NCBI GenBank assembly: GCA_026075535.2
Contig: AP026540.1
Location: 2,604,001 to 2,668,000 of the forward strand
Length of the DNA stretch: 64,000 bases
Direction of reading: 5' to 3'
From: Tricholoma matsutake
Taxonomy: Eukaryota > Basidiomycota > Agaricomycetes > Agaricales > Tricholomataceae
The position numbers and the translations under genes were made by a program. This document shows positions 36,701-49,200 of this stretch, in pieces. Within the stretch, counting starts at the first letter, position 1. Each line of letters begins with the position of its first letter. The notes below the pieces were generated by a model, which ran no database searches, was not told where the DNA came from, and was given only the letters and a program-made list of their open reading frames with translations.

Positions 36701-38060
36701 CATCATTTGCTTCTGATCTTGCAGCGTTCAGTGCCACCATTGATTTACCGATGTGTAGCCAGGCTATTTCATTTCCAATGGCAAGTACTAGATGGGGCCT
36801 TGCAGCAACATCAGGTGCCCACCATCTCTGGCATATTGATTGCAACGGCTTCTGCACTTACATCAACACCCAAACTGGCATGAAATGGTGGATCGTTGCA
36901 AAGCCCAAACCTGGGTCGATGCATTTCTCTGATGCTATGCTATTCACTGAAGAATACAATATTTCTGCTGCGAACTTGGAGAAGTGGGACCTTGAGGCAG
37001 TCCTTCTTTGTCCCGGATCCCGAATGTAAGTTGTGTCTGCTTGGCACCCCCATATTCATAACCATTGTCGTATAGGTTAATGTGGCCAAACACACCACAT
37101 TTTGTTGTGACACCAGAATCTGCAATTTGTCATGGAGGTCATTTTTACGCGATGTCCATGATCCAAGACATGGTTTTTGGGCTTTATCATATGTTTGTTG
37201 CTAGCGAGAGGGTGATGAACATGGAACACAGTCATGATGTGCATCTTCTACTTTGAAGGATGGTTACTTATCTTCATTATGTGCAGGTCTAAACTAGATT
37301 TGTCAACACCACTGCCCACTTGTCATATTCCAGATGTCTCCACCTTTGAAGGGGTGCTTGACCTGTTCATGTTATGCATCATCATGGAACTTGGGGATCT
37401 CATCAACCCTCTGGTGTACAGGAAGAAATATTGACATGGACCTAAACATGACCATGATTTGCTGTGCACTATCCATGCCCATGGGCTATCTTACTCTCCC
37501 AGCATATTGTAGCACTGATCTCATATACTAAAACTATGGCAGAAGAGAATGATGCTCAAGGTGAAGTGTTGGAGTGCACAGCAGATGTTCTGACGGATTT
37601 ACTGAAGAAGTATTTCCCTTATGATCTGCATTTTGGGGTTAGCGAGGGCTTCGAGTGGATGGGACCAAGATATGTTGTTAAGGCTAGGGCAGGAGTGTTA
37701 TCCTCATACACGAGATGTAGGTATTACGATTTCTTTAAACACAATCTACTTACAAAGACGTCGCAGGCCATGATATCCTGAGCCTTGGGGCAACTCCTGT
37801 GGACCTGGACTTCATACAGCAGTACAACAATCTGGTTATGGAATCAGATTCTGACATGAATTCCTCAGATGACTCTGACCGCGACAGTGAAGAAAGCAAT
37901 TCAGACAGTGATGATGAAGACCAGTCCAGTAGTGATGATGATGATGGTATATCCAAGGTTCAGACCATCTTCACATGCTCACCAACAGATGTCATAGCTG
38001 ATTGCTCACTTCCATGCAAACACAGGAGATGTGGTACCCTACCATTGTTACAGTCACTTT
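33791..38060 (+). pseudogene. JmjC-domain protein, multi-exon, decayed
   Basis: JmjC proteins are Fe(II)/2-oxoglutarate oxygenases, often histone demethylases. Start ATG 33791; exon 1 is 33791-33913. Clear introns are 33914-33964, 34214-34268 and 36505-36556, and one starts at 37028. The JmjC core lies at about 36800-37170: GAHHLWHIDCNGF supplies the HxD iron ligands, WWIVAKP a likely oxoglutarate-contact Lys, and ICHGGHFY the distal His, so the ligands are present. Before it comes an acidic and low-complexity linker (DAEEEEEEEEED at about 35215, KPKPKPKPE at about 35820). After it comes a Ser/Asp-rich acidic stretch (37840-37950). In-frame TGA stops (35719, 37254 and others) and later frame breaks make this copy non-functional. 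The right boundary is uncertain. Confidence 0.7.
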
Positions 38061-39573
38061 AGCATTGTCCAGTCCCTCTACAAGGTATCGACGCTTGCTC
38101 ATACTCGTACGAGGGTCATGAGTCTAAGGCTGTTGTATCATGATCACTGTGGCCAGTGTGATGGTGAACTTGAAAACCCAGTTCAGTGATACTCCTGTAG
38201 GCAACATTTCTTCTATTTCAATCTCTGTGCACAGATAGCATCTTTCTATATACCAGATTTTCAATGTATTTGTCTTCTTTCAATATGTCAGCTTGGCCTA
38301 GGACATTGAACTTGAATTTTGGGACCGTGCCATCAAATTTCAGTGGCTGTGTAATATTTGCCCATGGTTAACCTTAACCCTAACATGCTTTCAAATACAA
38401 ACTGCGACTGGCACCTGTGTATTACTAAATTACTAAGCATCAAATTGTCATGCAAGATTTTCCCAGCATGAGCTTGTTCTGCTGGCTTTATGCTGTTTCT
38501 TTGGTTGGCCATAGATTTGTCGTGTTCAAATTTCCAATGTTGCTGTGGCCCCCTGATTACTAGTCAATGCCACCAGCCTAACCTTTACTGTACTCCTGCA
38601 CAACTCTCAGTGACTTTAGACCATTATATATGGACTAACTAATGGTGGCTTTAGGCTGTATTTAATGGTCCAGCTAATGTGGGCCCATAGACTGTAATAG
38701 ACCATAGAAGATGTGTGGGCTCATCTGGTAGGTATAAGTTCATTTAAATAGAATGGGCTCATGGGTGAAATGAGTAGAGCTTTATACCACATGTGATGGG
38801 TGGGCCCATGGGATATGTTAGTATTGGAATAGACCATAGATGATGGGTGGGCTTATAGGACATGAGGACTTAGCAGTAGACCATGGATGATGGGGTGGGC
38901 CCAAGTGTAATTTTGGGACTGGTATGGATCATGTATAATGGGTGGGCCTATGTGATATGTTAGCATTGGAGCAGACCATGGCTGATGGGTGGGCCTATAG
39001 GACATATTGAAGCAGTAGACTATGAATGTTATGGTAGGCCCATGTAGGTCATGTTAGCAGTGTATTAGACAATGAGATGAGGCTCTTACCATTGCTACAT
39101 CTTAGCCTTCCAAGAAACTACATGGTAGCAAATGCCCATATTACATATCAGCATCATAGATTCATAGTGGACCTTGAATATTTATTTGTCCTCTACTTGT
39201 GGCTGGATTGAACCATTGGGGTGAGTACATCAGGATTGAACCATCTAGGTGAGTAGATCTTGATTGGTCTGTCGGGGTAACAATGTCAGGATTGAACCAT
39301 TGGGGTAGGTACATTGGGAGAATATTGATCCATTGATGTAAGTCCATTGTGTTGGAATTTCATTGAGGTTAGTACTATTGGAATTGGTTCATCAATATGA
39401 GAACATCAGATCAGAACATCAGTATATTTCCACTTTTCTATACTTTTGTTGGACTGTTCCAGACTAATATATTTAAGTAGTGTTAGTATCAGTGATAATA
39501 TAATTCACTCTGATGTACTCATTCCTGCTTCAAGCTTACATCCCAAGATTGGCATTCATTAAAATAATGTAAA
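38061..39573. repeat. Non-coding, degenerate short tandem repeats
   Basis: At 38680-39060, roughly 55-60-bp degenerate units contain gaccat-gatgatgggtgggcc. At 39200-39320 another series carries aggattgaaccatt-ggggt. No gene is seen. Confidence 0.5.
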
Positions 39574-40892
39574 CTACAACTCAAATTTTGAATCGTTAGC
39601 TACATATGTCTTGAGGCAATCATGCAGTTGTTCAACACCAGCTGCAAGATATAACTCTGCTTCCAACAACCTGGAGAGCAGGATGGCCTGCTTTTCCTTT
39701 GCTGTTGTCCTTACCCCAATGCCTCTTATTGCATCTCCACTTCCACTTTCCAAACCCAAATCCTTCATCACCTCCTCGATGCCGGGCCACAAGAGGAAGG
39801 AGCGGACTGAAGCTGCCGACTCTTCAATCATTCCTTCCCCCTGATCCTCTACTGCTCTCCCCTTTCCCTTCACTGCATTCCCAGATCCCAGCATGATGTT
39901 GTCCACTTCCACTATCCCCACCGTCTCCTGCAGATTCCCCTCCTCCACAAACTCCATCTCATCTGATTCATCGCCACCATCATCCCCCAGCTGGTCCACC
40001 TGCTCCTCTTCCTCAGTTTCTGGTTCGGGTGATCAATTGTCTTCAGAGGTTGGAGAAGGTGGTGTATGAGATCATGGCCATTTTGGGGATGGCTGTTCCT
40101 CGCCGCATATTATCGTTCTGATGTCATAGTCGGGTGTAGAAGCAAAGTCGATGGGGTTGGAGGCTGGAGATGACAGAGTTTTTGGGATGGTGACAATCGG
40201 GGGTGTTGGTGGGTGAGGAATGAATACAGGCCTTGTCCTGAGAGGAAGAGGTGGGGGTGGCAATGGCAGTAATGGCAGTGGAAGTAGCAAATCCAACTTA
40301 ACATTTCCTTCCATAATTCCTTCCATCCGGTGCTTGTTTATAGTTGCCTGTCATATGTGGAGTGGGGTTCCCTCCTCCAGTGGACTCTTGAACCTCACAT
40401 GTCTATCCTCACCATCCTCGACATATCCACCAAGTGGAAGTGTGAGCGCCGGCATGCCATAGAATTGGGAAGACGGAATGAGTCCCCATGCAGAACCCTC
40501 TTGAAATTGGGGATGGATGGATGCTGGCAGTCTCATTGTGGCTATTGGAACCTGAGGAGGTGCCAGTGTTTCGGGGAGGGCGGAGGTACTGGCAACCATC
40601 AATCTGCTCAGTTTCAGATGAGTTCTCAGCTTTGAAGATGGCTGAAATCCAGAATGAACCATCGGAGGCTCGATTTCAGCAGTAGAAAGAGTTAGTGGAG
40701 CTGTGTTGGGGTTGGGGACAGCAAAGGTACTGCCATCCGAAGGTACGTCCAACTTTCAACACTTTGTCAGTCTGGAGGAGGGTTGGTAGTCCGGCATTGA
40801 GGGAGCAGGTTGTTTTGATTTCGGGACCACCTGAAAACAGTGTAATTACAAGTAAATTAGTATCACAATTTACTTACCTTGATCTTTGGCAT
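39574..40892 (-). pseudogene. Orphan gene, Pro/Ser-rich, divergent partner
   Basis: Minus strand. Exon 1 is only 15 nt (ATG at 40892-40890, MPKIK). A 47-bp intron (40877-40831) follows, then one exon to the stop at 39574. The frame is continuous for about 420 codons with four stops, all TGA, at 40756-40758, 40351-40353, 40072-40074 and 40033-40035 (plus coordinates). The protein has a Pro-rich middle (PLPLLPLPPPPLPL), an acidic stretch and a helical C-terminus (ILLSRLLEAELYL). No domain recognised. It starts 165 bp from the plus-strand gene at 41058. Confidence 0.55.
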
Positions 40893-41057
40893 TGGAATAT
40901 TGGTTTTGGGGATGTTTGGATTGTTTTAGTACAAGCGCTCTCAATCAATCAATTGACTTACCATGTGGTTCCGATCTGATTCTCGAAAACAATACCGATC
41001 CAGTACTTCAACATCGTTCAGTCATTCTCCCTTCAGCTTCGGATATCAACTCTACAA

Positions 41058-43696
41058 ATGCCTTCCTACAATCAAGTTGCTGAATCTTACATTAATGACA
41101 TCCTCCCTTCCATTCAACCGCATCTCCATCGATCCGTCACAAAGGCCATCTTCGAGGTGATGAAGATCTTTTGCTACTCCTTCAAGAACTTCCAAACTCA
41201 CCAGTATGTTTGTTAACTATCCAAATTCCATCCTATAACATATCATTTCTATCAAATCAGGGATTGAATACCCTTGTCGGGCAACAGTTGTTCGTATGGA
41301 TCGGCGAGTGCAAGCTGGAGATCGTTCTTCTACAACATGGCTGAGGCTTTACAGTAAATGAGGAAAAGTTGAAGAGTTGGATTGTAAGTTAACTCAATTT
41401 ACCTGTCAATTATTTTCTGACTGTATTTCCTAGTTCACTACTTCATCGGGTGCTCAAGATGTACTGGAATGTGAGGGAGACAGCTGATATGACTTTGTCC
41501 CATCTCGTCTGCTCATCAGTGTGGCCTTGCAGCTTGACTGAGCTGATACTCAAGGAACGGAAGTCAACTTTGGCAAGATAAAGTGGGAGGACCCCTTGTT
41601 GTGGTGCCACCCAATGCCTTCAGAGGAGGGCAGCAGTACTCAGGAGTGGTTTTCAGAAGGGTGTCAGACACCAGGTAGGTTTCACTCAGTTTAGCTTAAA
41701 TTATCTACATATTGAATCACATATAGTACCTCGTGCAGTTCGGAACGGAGTGGCTGCCTCTATAATAAACCCAATCATCATCCCAGGCAACATCCAGATT
41801 CATTCGAGGGATGAAATCTTACAAATCATTCCCCCACCTCCCACTTCAAATGGCCCGGCTTCAAGTCATCATAGCATTCCCTTGGCCAGAATGACAGTGG
41901 ATCCATCAAAACAATACCAGCTTTTGAAAATGACTCCCAAGGGATGGAGGAGCTGTTCACAGACTCGTATCAAAAGCAGTGAGTATGTGAATGACTCTTC
42001 TGATGAGGCGAGAAAGGAAGAGGCCCCATTGGAAGAAGCAGGAGACAGAGGATGGAGCAGGATAAAGGTGGATGTTAAAGGAAAGCAGAAGGATACAGCA
42101 GAGGCGATGGATGTGGATTCAGAGGGGGCTGACCAGCTTGCAGAGGGGTCATCACAACCCTCAAGAACATCACAACCCAAGGCAACAACGTCAAAATCAA
42201 GCATGAAGCCTGGAACAGAGACCGTGTGTACACCAAATTTGGGCAACTCAGAGGCTTGCACAAGGTGTGTGAAGCTGGAGGTGAGATGCGTGTAGGCAGG
42301 CAACTCCACTTGTTTGTCATGTCAAGGTTGCAAGCAGAAGTGTACAAAGGTTGCTGGGGAGTGGCGGACAAGAGGGAAAGCAACATTGACAAAGGAAGGA
42401 AAGACACAGGTCATCAAGTCAGAACCACTAGCAACCCCTACAACACCTGCATTGGGCGATGAAAACATGTTGGAACCCCCCTCATTGAACCCAAGCCTAC
42501 GCCGATCAACCAGGACCAGAAGCACTTCAAGGCCACCTGAGGCAGCTAAGACTTCATCAACCCCAAGCAGGGGATCGATGCCAAAGCCACCAGTGACACC
42601 AAAGAGAGGGATGACTTCAAAACCAACAAGGACAGCAGTGGCGACACCAAAGGCGAAAGGAAAAGCAAAGCCAAGAAGTCAATCCAAGTCGAAATCTAGG
42701 AAGACGGAGGAGGACAAAGCCATGTCGGATGGTGGAGAGACTTGCTGAGGGAGTCCAGGGGTGGTAACAGTGCATCCATTGGGGCAGGTACCATCGGAGT
42801 ACCTTTACTTCGTAAGTCGGAAAGGGGAACAGGTCAGTGAGGCTGTCCAAGTTGTCAACAATGGTGAGGTGAGCATTGAGGGCGAAATGGTGATGGTGCA
42901 ACAGCTTCAATGGGAGAATAACTGACTGACAAAGGAGGTGACAGAGATTTGAGAGGAGATGAGGAAGATGAAGGAGATGATGGTAGCAATGGAAATGAGC
43001 CAAAGGGTGCTTATCAGCAACCACAATGCCCATACTGCACTCCTGGAACAGCATCAGCAAACATTGACCAAAGTCATGTCCCAACCTACAATGCCCTCCG
43101 ACCGCCGAACACCTGAGGATGGAGGTGTCATGGAGCGTCTCAGCATGCCACCATCCCACTTTTTGTCATCACCCTATCCCTCACATTCTATGAACATTGT
43201 CCCATATCCCTCACCTTATCCCCCTAATGATTTCACATCACCCTTTATCACTCCAAGGAGTTCAAGAGTCTTCAACGACATTATTCAGCCCAGCATGTTA
43301 CAGCTGAACAAACTCAGGATTACACCAAGTCCGAATCCTTCCAGTCAGTATCACTGAACCTCTGATGCTGCAATGAAGGAAGCACAACCTGTTGCGGGAC
43401 CATCCCATGCAGTTTTGGCAAGTGGTCAGGAAGATCAAGAGATGGGTTCACAAGTGGTAGCCCTGGAGGTTGCATTGAATACCATGCCAGAGGTTGAGAA
43501 TGTAGATGAGAGTGGTTGTGCATTAACAAAGGAACAGGAGGCCGAGTGACCAAGGATGGTCATGCCCAGGATAATGGAATCTCTGGCATCAGGGATGGAA
43601 GATGAATATGATGCAGATTCTTTTGCAATGGCAATCGACAAATCCGATGAAGAATTGGACAGCATTCATCAGTATAACTGGGAAACATTATTGTAA
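41058..43696 (+). pseudogene. Orphan protein with Zn2Cys6-like motif
   Basis: Start ATG 41058 (MPSYNQVAESYINDILPS). The first intron is 41204-41260, and one further intron starts near 41382. A one-base loss near 41355 breaks the frame before VNEEKLKSW. From 41750 to the TAA at 43694 a single frame is open except for TAG 42293 and TGA 42746, 42923, 42950, 43355 and 43547. At 42257-42357 a cysteine array reads CTRCVKLEVRC then CLSCQGCKQKC, i.e. CX2CX6C...CX2CX6C, like fungal Zn2Cys6 DNA-binding clusters. A basic Ser/Thr/Pro/Lys tail follows, then a helical region (MRKMKEMMVAMEMSQRV). It may be a decayed regulator-like protein; target unknown. Confidence 0.6.
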
Positions 43697-43789
43697 TGTA
43701 TAGTGTTAAATTGATTATTGTCAACAGCTTTGGTATGATAGCAGTATATGCACATTTATGGGTTACTGCATGCAATCTTTAGTACATAA

Positions 43790-44910
43790 AATGACCTGAT
43801 AAAATGAACCAACAAATGACCAGACAGATTGACCTGACAGAATGAGCCGACAAAAGGACCCAACAGACTGACCCTACAAATGACCTGACAAATAACCCAA
43901 CAAATGTTTCAGGTCATTCTGTCCTGTCATTTGTCGGGTCATTTGTCGGGTCATTTGTCGGGTCATTTGCCATGTCATTTTTTGGGTCATTTGTCAGATC
44001 ATTCTGCCAGGTCATGCTGTCATGTCATTTGTCAGGTCTTTTGTTGGGTCATTTGTTGGGTCATTTGTAGGGTCAGTGAAGAATGACCTTGCAAATGAAC
44101 CCACAGAATAAGCCCACAGAATGAGCCCACAGAATGAGCCAACAAATGAACCGACAAAATCACCCAACAAATGACCTGACAAATGACCCAACAGAATGAC
44201 CCAACAAAATGACCAGATGAATGGCCCAATGATATGACCTGACAGAATGACCTGACAGAATGACCCTACATATGACCCAACAAATTGACACAACAGAATG
44301 ACCAACAAAAGGACCCGACAGACTGACCCAACAAATAACCCAACAAATAACCCTAAAAATCTTTCGGGTCATTCTGTCAGGTCATTTGTTGGGTCATTTG
44401 TTGGGTCATTTGTAGGGTCAGTCTGTTGGGTCCTTTTGTCAGGTCATTCTGTCGGGTCATTCTGTCGGGGCAATTTGTTGGGTCATATGTAGGGTCATTC
44501 TGTTGGGTCATTCTGTCGGGTCATATCATTCGGTCATGCATCTGGTCATTTCATCGGGTCATTCTGTCAGGTCATTCTGTCGGGTCATTTGTCAGGTCAT
44601 TTGTTGGGTGATTTTGTCAGTTCATTTGTCAGCTCATTCTGTGGGCTCATTTGCAAGGTCATTCTTCACTGACCCTACAAATGACCCAAGAAAAGACCCA
44701 ACCAATCATCGAAGAAATGACCAAACAAAATCACCCAACAAAACAGAACAAATGACCCGAAAGAATGACCAGGCAGAATGATCTGACAGAATGACCCGAC
44801 AAAGAGCCGACAGAATGAGCCTACAAATCACACAACCAAATGACCTGAATGAATGGCCTGACAGAATGAGCCAACAAATGAACCAACAAAATGACCCAAC
44901 AAAATTCCGA
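43790..44910. repeat. Alternating inverted arrays of a 12-bp word
   Basis: The unit gggtcatttgtt (variants gtc, gtagggtca, attctgtc) fills about 1.1 kb. Orientation flips four times: reverse 43790-43905, forward 43906-44085, reverse 44086-44355, forward 44356-44670, reverse 44671-44910. Longer mirror pairs prove an inverted repeat: tagggtcagtgaagaatgac at about 44070 and its complement at about 44660. Symmetry centres lie near 43900 and 44355. Reading frames here are repeat translations and are not genes. Confidence 0.85.
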
Positions 44911-44914
44911 TGGG

Positions 44915-46530
44915 TTGAGCATGGGTTTCAGAAGGAGGAGAGCTACGCTAATGGATCTTTGGCAGCCGAGCATGCAGCAGAAGAGGTTCGTAGGGCAGCA
45001 TGTAAGGATTTTGGTCTTTCTTTGTTTTCTACGATGGATGAGCTGCATGTAATGGTGCAACAGAGCTAATTAGTAGCCACTGCATTGTACCAGTAAACTG
45101 GCAATCAATGCTACTTCATGTAAAATTACAATTGGACTCATTCATCTGCTCAGTGATATATTGTCTTTTGCTTCCTAGCTCCTAGTACAATGAGAACATG
45201 GAGACCCCAGTGGCCTGATAGAACCTCCAAGCCTGAACTTGAAGCTTGAAGGCTTGTCCGATCTCGATCAGATGTGACATTAGGACACGTTTACACCCTT
45301 ACATAATTATAAACAAGTCACGGGAAGTTCAAGTTGAAGTGGCAGTGCTCAACTTCTTGTTCAAGTTCTCCCTCTCGTCCTTCCTCACTTCTGCGTGTGC
45401 TGCTCTTACTTCCTGGCCCTGCAGGTCTGACTTTTTGTCACCTGCCTGGTTGTGTCTGACTTTTCGTCACACAACCCTACATTTGGGTTACCTCTGGCCC
45501 CTTGAACCTGTCAGCAGCTCGCCCTAGAGTCCTTGACAGGAATTTCAGTACATCCAAGTGTCAGATGTCCCCTCGAGGTGAGATCCCCTTTACCCACTAT
45601 ATCAGTTATACAATGCCTGTCCATTGCTTGTGCCCAGGAAGTCGGTGCAAGCAGCACATAGCAACAGGGTGGCAGCTGATAAAAGATTGAGAGCTGACAC
45701 ATTTTCTACTTTAGTTAATCTGGAAGCCCATTCACCTCCACAAAGGTGTTAATGTTTCCTATATCCAACGTGGTTGGCTGAAGTACTTTGTTCCAGGGGT
45801 GCCCAGTCAAGCTGCTTGGTGGATGCGCCTCCACATATGCGCTGGTGTTGGCTTGATGTAGCAGTGACGATAAGCTTCTCAACACATCCAATGGCACCTC
45901 AAGGTGAGAGCCTCCTTTCTTACCCTGCCCTGTCAAATATGCAATGCCTGCCCTTTACTCGAGCCCAGGAAATTTGCGCAAGCGATGTGTAGCTGTACAG
46001 TGGCAGGCAATCAACAATCAAGAACTGACACATTTTTTCTTTACTTTAGTTCATCCCAAAGCCCATTCACCTTGACAAAGCTGTTAATGCTTCCCATATC
46101 TGATGCGGCATTTGGTGTTCAGGGTATGCGTCAGTGTTGGCATGAGTAGTGGCAATGACTCGGATGGGCTTCCCAAGGTGAGAGCCTCCCTTCTTACTCT
46201 GCCCTGTCAGGTATGCAATGCCCGCCCTTTACTTGAGCCTGGGAAATTGGTGTATGTGACGTGTAGCTGTATGGCAGCAGGTAATCAAAGATCGAAAGCT
46301 GATGCACTTTCTAGCTTAGTTAATCCCTCAGCCATCCGAAAGCTATTCATATTTCTTATATCTGATGCAGGCAGCTAAAATGTCCCGGCCCAGGTGCACT
46401 CAAGCAAATGGCTGGGCAGCCGTTCCTCTACTTGGCAGCCCATTCATGCATCCATTTGCATGCCATCTTTTTTTGCTTTGGCTGTGATGCAACAGTACCT
46501 ATGCAGCTACCCTTAATTTATATGCCATTC
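44915..46530 (+). pseudogene. Composite orphan unit, fragment (plus copy)
   Basis: Block 1 (44915-45069) encodes RWVEHGFQKEESY and ends MDELHVMVQQS and stop; it is the partner of 17603-17180. Block 2 (45215-45490) is the ttcaag / tctgactttttgtcacctgc module. Block 3 (45530-46530) has three repeats of an exon-intron-like unit. GTGAGA at 45578, 45904 and 46178 is followed by TTTAG/CTTAG ends at 45714, 46049 and 46319. The block ends in FGCDATVPMQLP, which matches the C-terminus of the orphan at 31 kb. The inverted 12-bp arrays abut its left end. Confidence 0.55.
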
Positions 46531-47024
46531 AAATGCATCACACCTGCTCATCCCCAAGTTCCCAACTTCAAGTTGGTCCCCACTGATTCCACATATTTCA
46601 TTGGTCACTTTCTCCATCTCATATGCATAGCAGTCAAAGTCCAGATATGGCATTAATGATCATTGAAAATGAGTATTGATAAATTTAATTATATCTAGCC
46701 TTTGAAGCATGGTCATTGTGATGTATGCTAGGAAGTAAGGCATGCTTCTTGTTCTCTTAACCATTATTTTACCCTTATTCTACTTGTATGCCTTGAGGAA
46801 TAAAGTCCTAAGACTTTGTGGGGTACATGTTCATAATTTTCTGCTTCTCTGCATAGATGGGCTTGTGAGCTGCCTATTTTCAGGATCATCCCCACGTAAC
46901 TGATGGGGTAAATGTTTTATGAGGGTAGGGCCACAACACGGTTGATTTGAAATCTAGAAGGGTATATACAAAATGATTGAAATGAAAAGTCTAAATGATG
47001 GCTGGTTTATCCATGCCGCCTTCC
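46531..47024. other. Non-coding, nothing recognised
   Basis: AT-rich spacer between the composite unit and the next minus-strand orphan. No gene or repeat is seen. Confidence 0.4.
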
Positions 47025-47731
47025 TTACTCACAGTCAGTTAGCTCTGAATCATCCTCCCTTTGCAGGCTGCAGTAGTGGCTACAGAATGCTTGGCGCATT
47101 GTGATGAGCAAGCACACCTTGCACTTGGCAAACAGGCCAAAGAATTCCACCTCTGTTAGCCCAGGCCTATCCATGGAATCAAGATTCAAGAATTTGTGCC
47201 AGTCAGTTTCATAACCAAGATCCACATACTCAACGGAATGGGGCACTTCAGCAGTTAAATCTATGGCCAGGGTTAGCTCGAATGTTTTGGGATTGCTCTT
47301 CACTTACCTGCTTCTGTGTAGGTCCGCTTCAATGGCCTTGGGATGCACTCTAATTCCCAGCGATGTAGAGCGGGAGGAGGGCGCAATGCGTCACTTTCTT
47401 CATAATATGTGGTAAGTACTTTGAGCTCTGGAGAAACCTCCCAACTTACCTCAAGGTGGAAACATCCGCACTGGAATGCCAACCACCTGATATAGCCTCT
47501 GTAATGGCACTGGGCCACTGTAAACACTTACTGCATTCTTCAGTATAGATGGAAACTGACTGATGTATCCGCATTGGCCATTTGCACATTTGGCAACATA
47601 CTCCCCAGCATAGCATCCAAAGACCAGTATGTATATGGCTGCTTCAGTGAAGACCAGGTCTTCGCTAACCTGTTGAAGCAACGGACACAAGCAGCTGGGC
47701 CCAAGGAATTGGTAATGCTCGCGATGTTCAC
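47025..47731 (-). pseudogene. Small orphan with C-terminal Cys/His motif
   Basis: Minus strand. Pieces at 47731-47540, 47690-47451, 47527-47300 and 47303-47025 read in a consistent direction and probably represent exons joined by short introns (GTAAG-type signals near 47300 and 47420). Blocks include CYAGEYVAKCANGQCGY and LFAKCKVCLLITMRQAFCSH, the latter a possible zinc-binding Cys/Cys/His cluster. Such small proteins recur in Agaricomycete genomes; no function is known to me. Whether this copy is intact was not resolved. Confidence 0.45.
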
Positions 47732-48339
47732 ACAGTGTGCCCAGTGCTATGCGCTTCCTTGCATGGATGGGCCTTTATATGGCCATCAGAGATGCAGCGG
47801 CAAGGTTCCAAGCTACACACCAGTGCCATTGGGTCAGTTTCAGTGTAGCTGGCTTGAGGGACCAGACAACATTTGTCGAGTTGTATACCATGTTGAGCAA
47901 TATCTGCCAGTACGTCAGGGCAGTGGTTGCTGTCAGCAGCTGTGGATGCCCGGGCATGGAGAAAGGAACTGCTTGACAAAGGTGAGGGGCTCAATTCAAC
48001 GCTAAGTGTTGAGTTGGGCTTTGTTGGTTGAATTGGCCAGGCATTTATGGGCTGCTAGGCTTTGAATGAGTCACCCCGCTGTGACTCAGATTGACTGACT
48101 CTGAGTCAGCAAGGGCGCACTGTGACTCAGATTGACGGACTCTGGGTCAGTGAGGTCATTAAAAGTTGGTGCAGCAAGCAATGGGCCCCATCCTCCTTGG
48201 CCCCCATTGTATCCCCAATGCCGGATGAGAACTCTCCTCCAGACAATGCTACAAGCGTCAATGCCCTCAAGCTTGGGAACAGGAAAAAGCTGTGTGTCCA
48301 TTGTATTTCCACCATGCCATGCTCTAATGCTACCGCTCA

Positions 48340-49200
48340 GCTGTGCCAGTGATCCCTTAGTTCATTATGGGCGACATTTCGGCCGAGCAGTGCATGCGAT
48401 GTGCAGCATCCAAGCATTGCTGACCAATGGCATACTTCACATGGGTGAGGAGGGGGAAGTCATAGAAGAGTCACTCACTCCTGAGCAAGTATCATACTTG
48501 ATTAATCTACTTCTTGGCTAATACTCTTCCATGTTGCAGGGCCAGAAAAGAGCATAGAGTGTTCCAACAACTCTTGCGCATGGTGCCCCATCTTCTGGAG
48601 CGCCTTATGGAAGCTTCTAATGAAGAGTGCATGGCAGTTGCAGAATTAGTACATTGATTGCTCTGTGAATCTACATACCTTTTCTCATCCATTAAAGATT
48701 CAAAAGGGCATATCCAGCACAAGATTGGATGATACTAAGAGCTTGAAAGGTGTTGTTCTGGAGTGGATAAGCCCTCCCAGCATACCTGTCCACCCACCCC
48801 TCTCCTGGAATGTCAAGACAAACAGGGGCTATCACCATCCCACCACCGGCGCCCTCCTCTGTCCTGCTGGTCTAGACTGGAACAATGCAGAGTCAGTGTT
48901 CCTTCCTTTGCATATGCAGTTTACACTGCTGATCTCCCCATTTAGTGTGCATAAAAAACTTTCTAGTGGTGAAATGCCTGTCCACGGTGATCAGTAGCCG
49001 ATGCTGGTGTATGCAGACCAGGAGTATGATCCCAAAAACCCTTGGGAGGGGCTGTTCAGAAGCCAGATTCTTGTTTGGGTTTGCATGCATTTTTCCTCCT
49101 CATCCGCTGCTGACTCCATCTTGTTCAGGCATTCAAGCACATCTTTACCATCCTTTATAAGCATTGGGACAACAAGTGGAATTTCATTGCTCTTTTTTAA
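48340..49200 (+). pseudogene. DUF6698-like protein, decayed
   Basis: Blocks in order are DPLVHYGRHFGRAVHAM (about 48352), a run of TPEQVSYL, SLKGVVLEWISPP (about 48740), GYHHPTTGALLCPAGLDWN (about 48830), LSSGEMPVHGDQ and PMLVYADQEYDP (about 48960-49035), and GLFRSQILVWV then FKHIF (about 49050-49150). This order matches the Agaricomycete family I know as DUF6698; the assignment is from memory of the motifs. A likely intron is 48890-48939 and another starts near 49078. A TAG at 48994 replaces the Trp expected in DQWP. Homology ends in a local repeat (catcctttataag) after about 49160. Confidence 0.6.

Noticed and set aside
43904..44781. Reading frames with repeated GHSVGSF-like peptides
   Set aside because: Direct translation of the gggtcatttgtt arrays on both strands.
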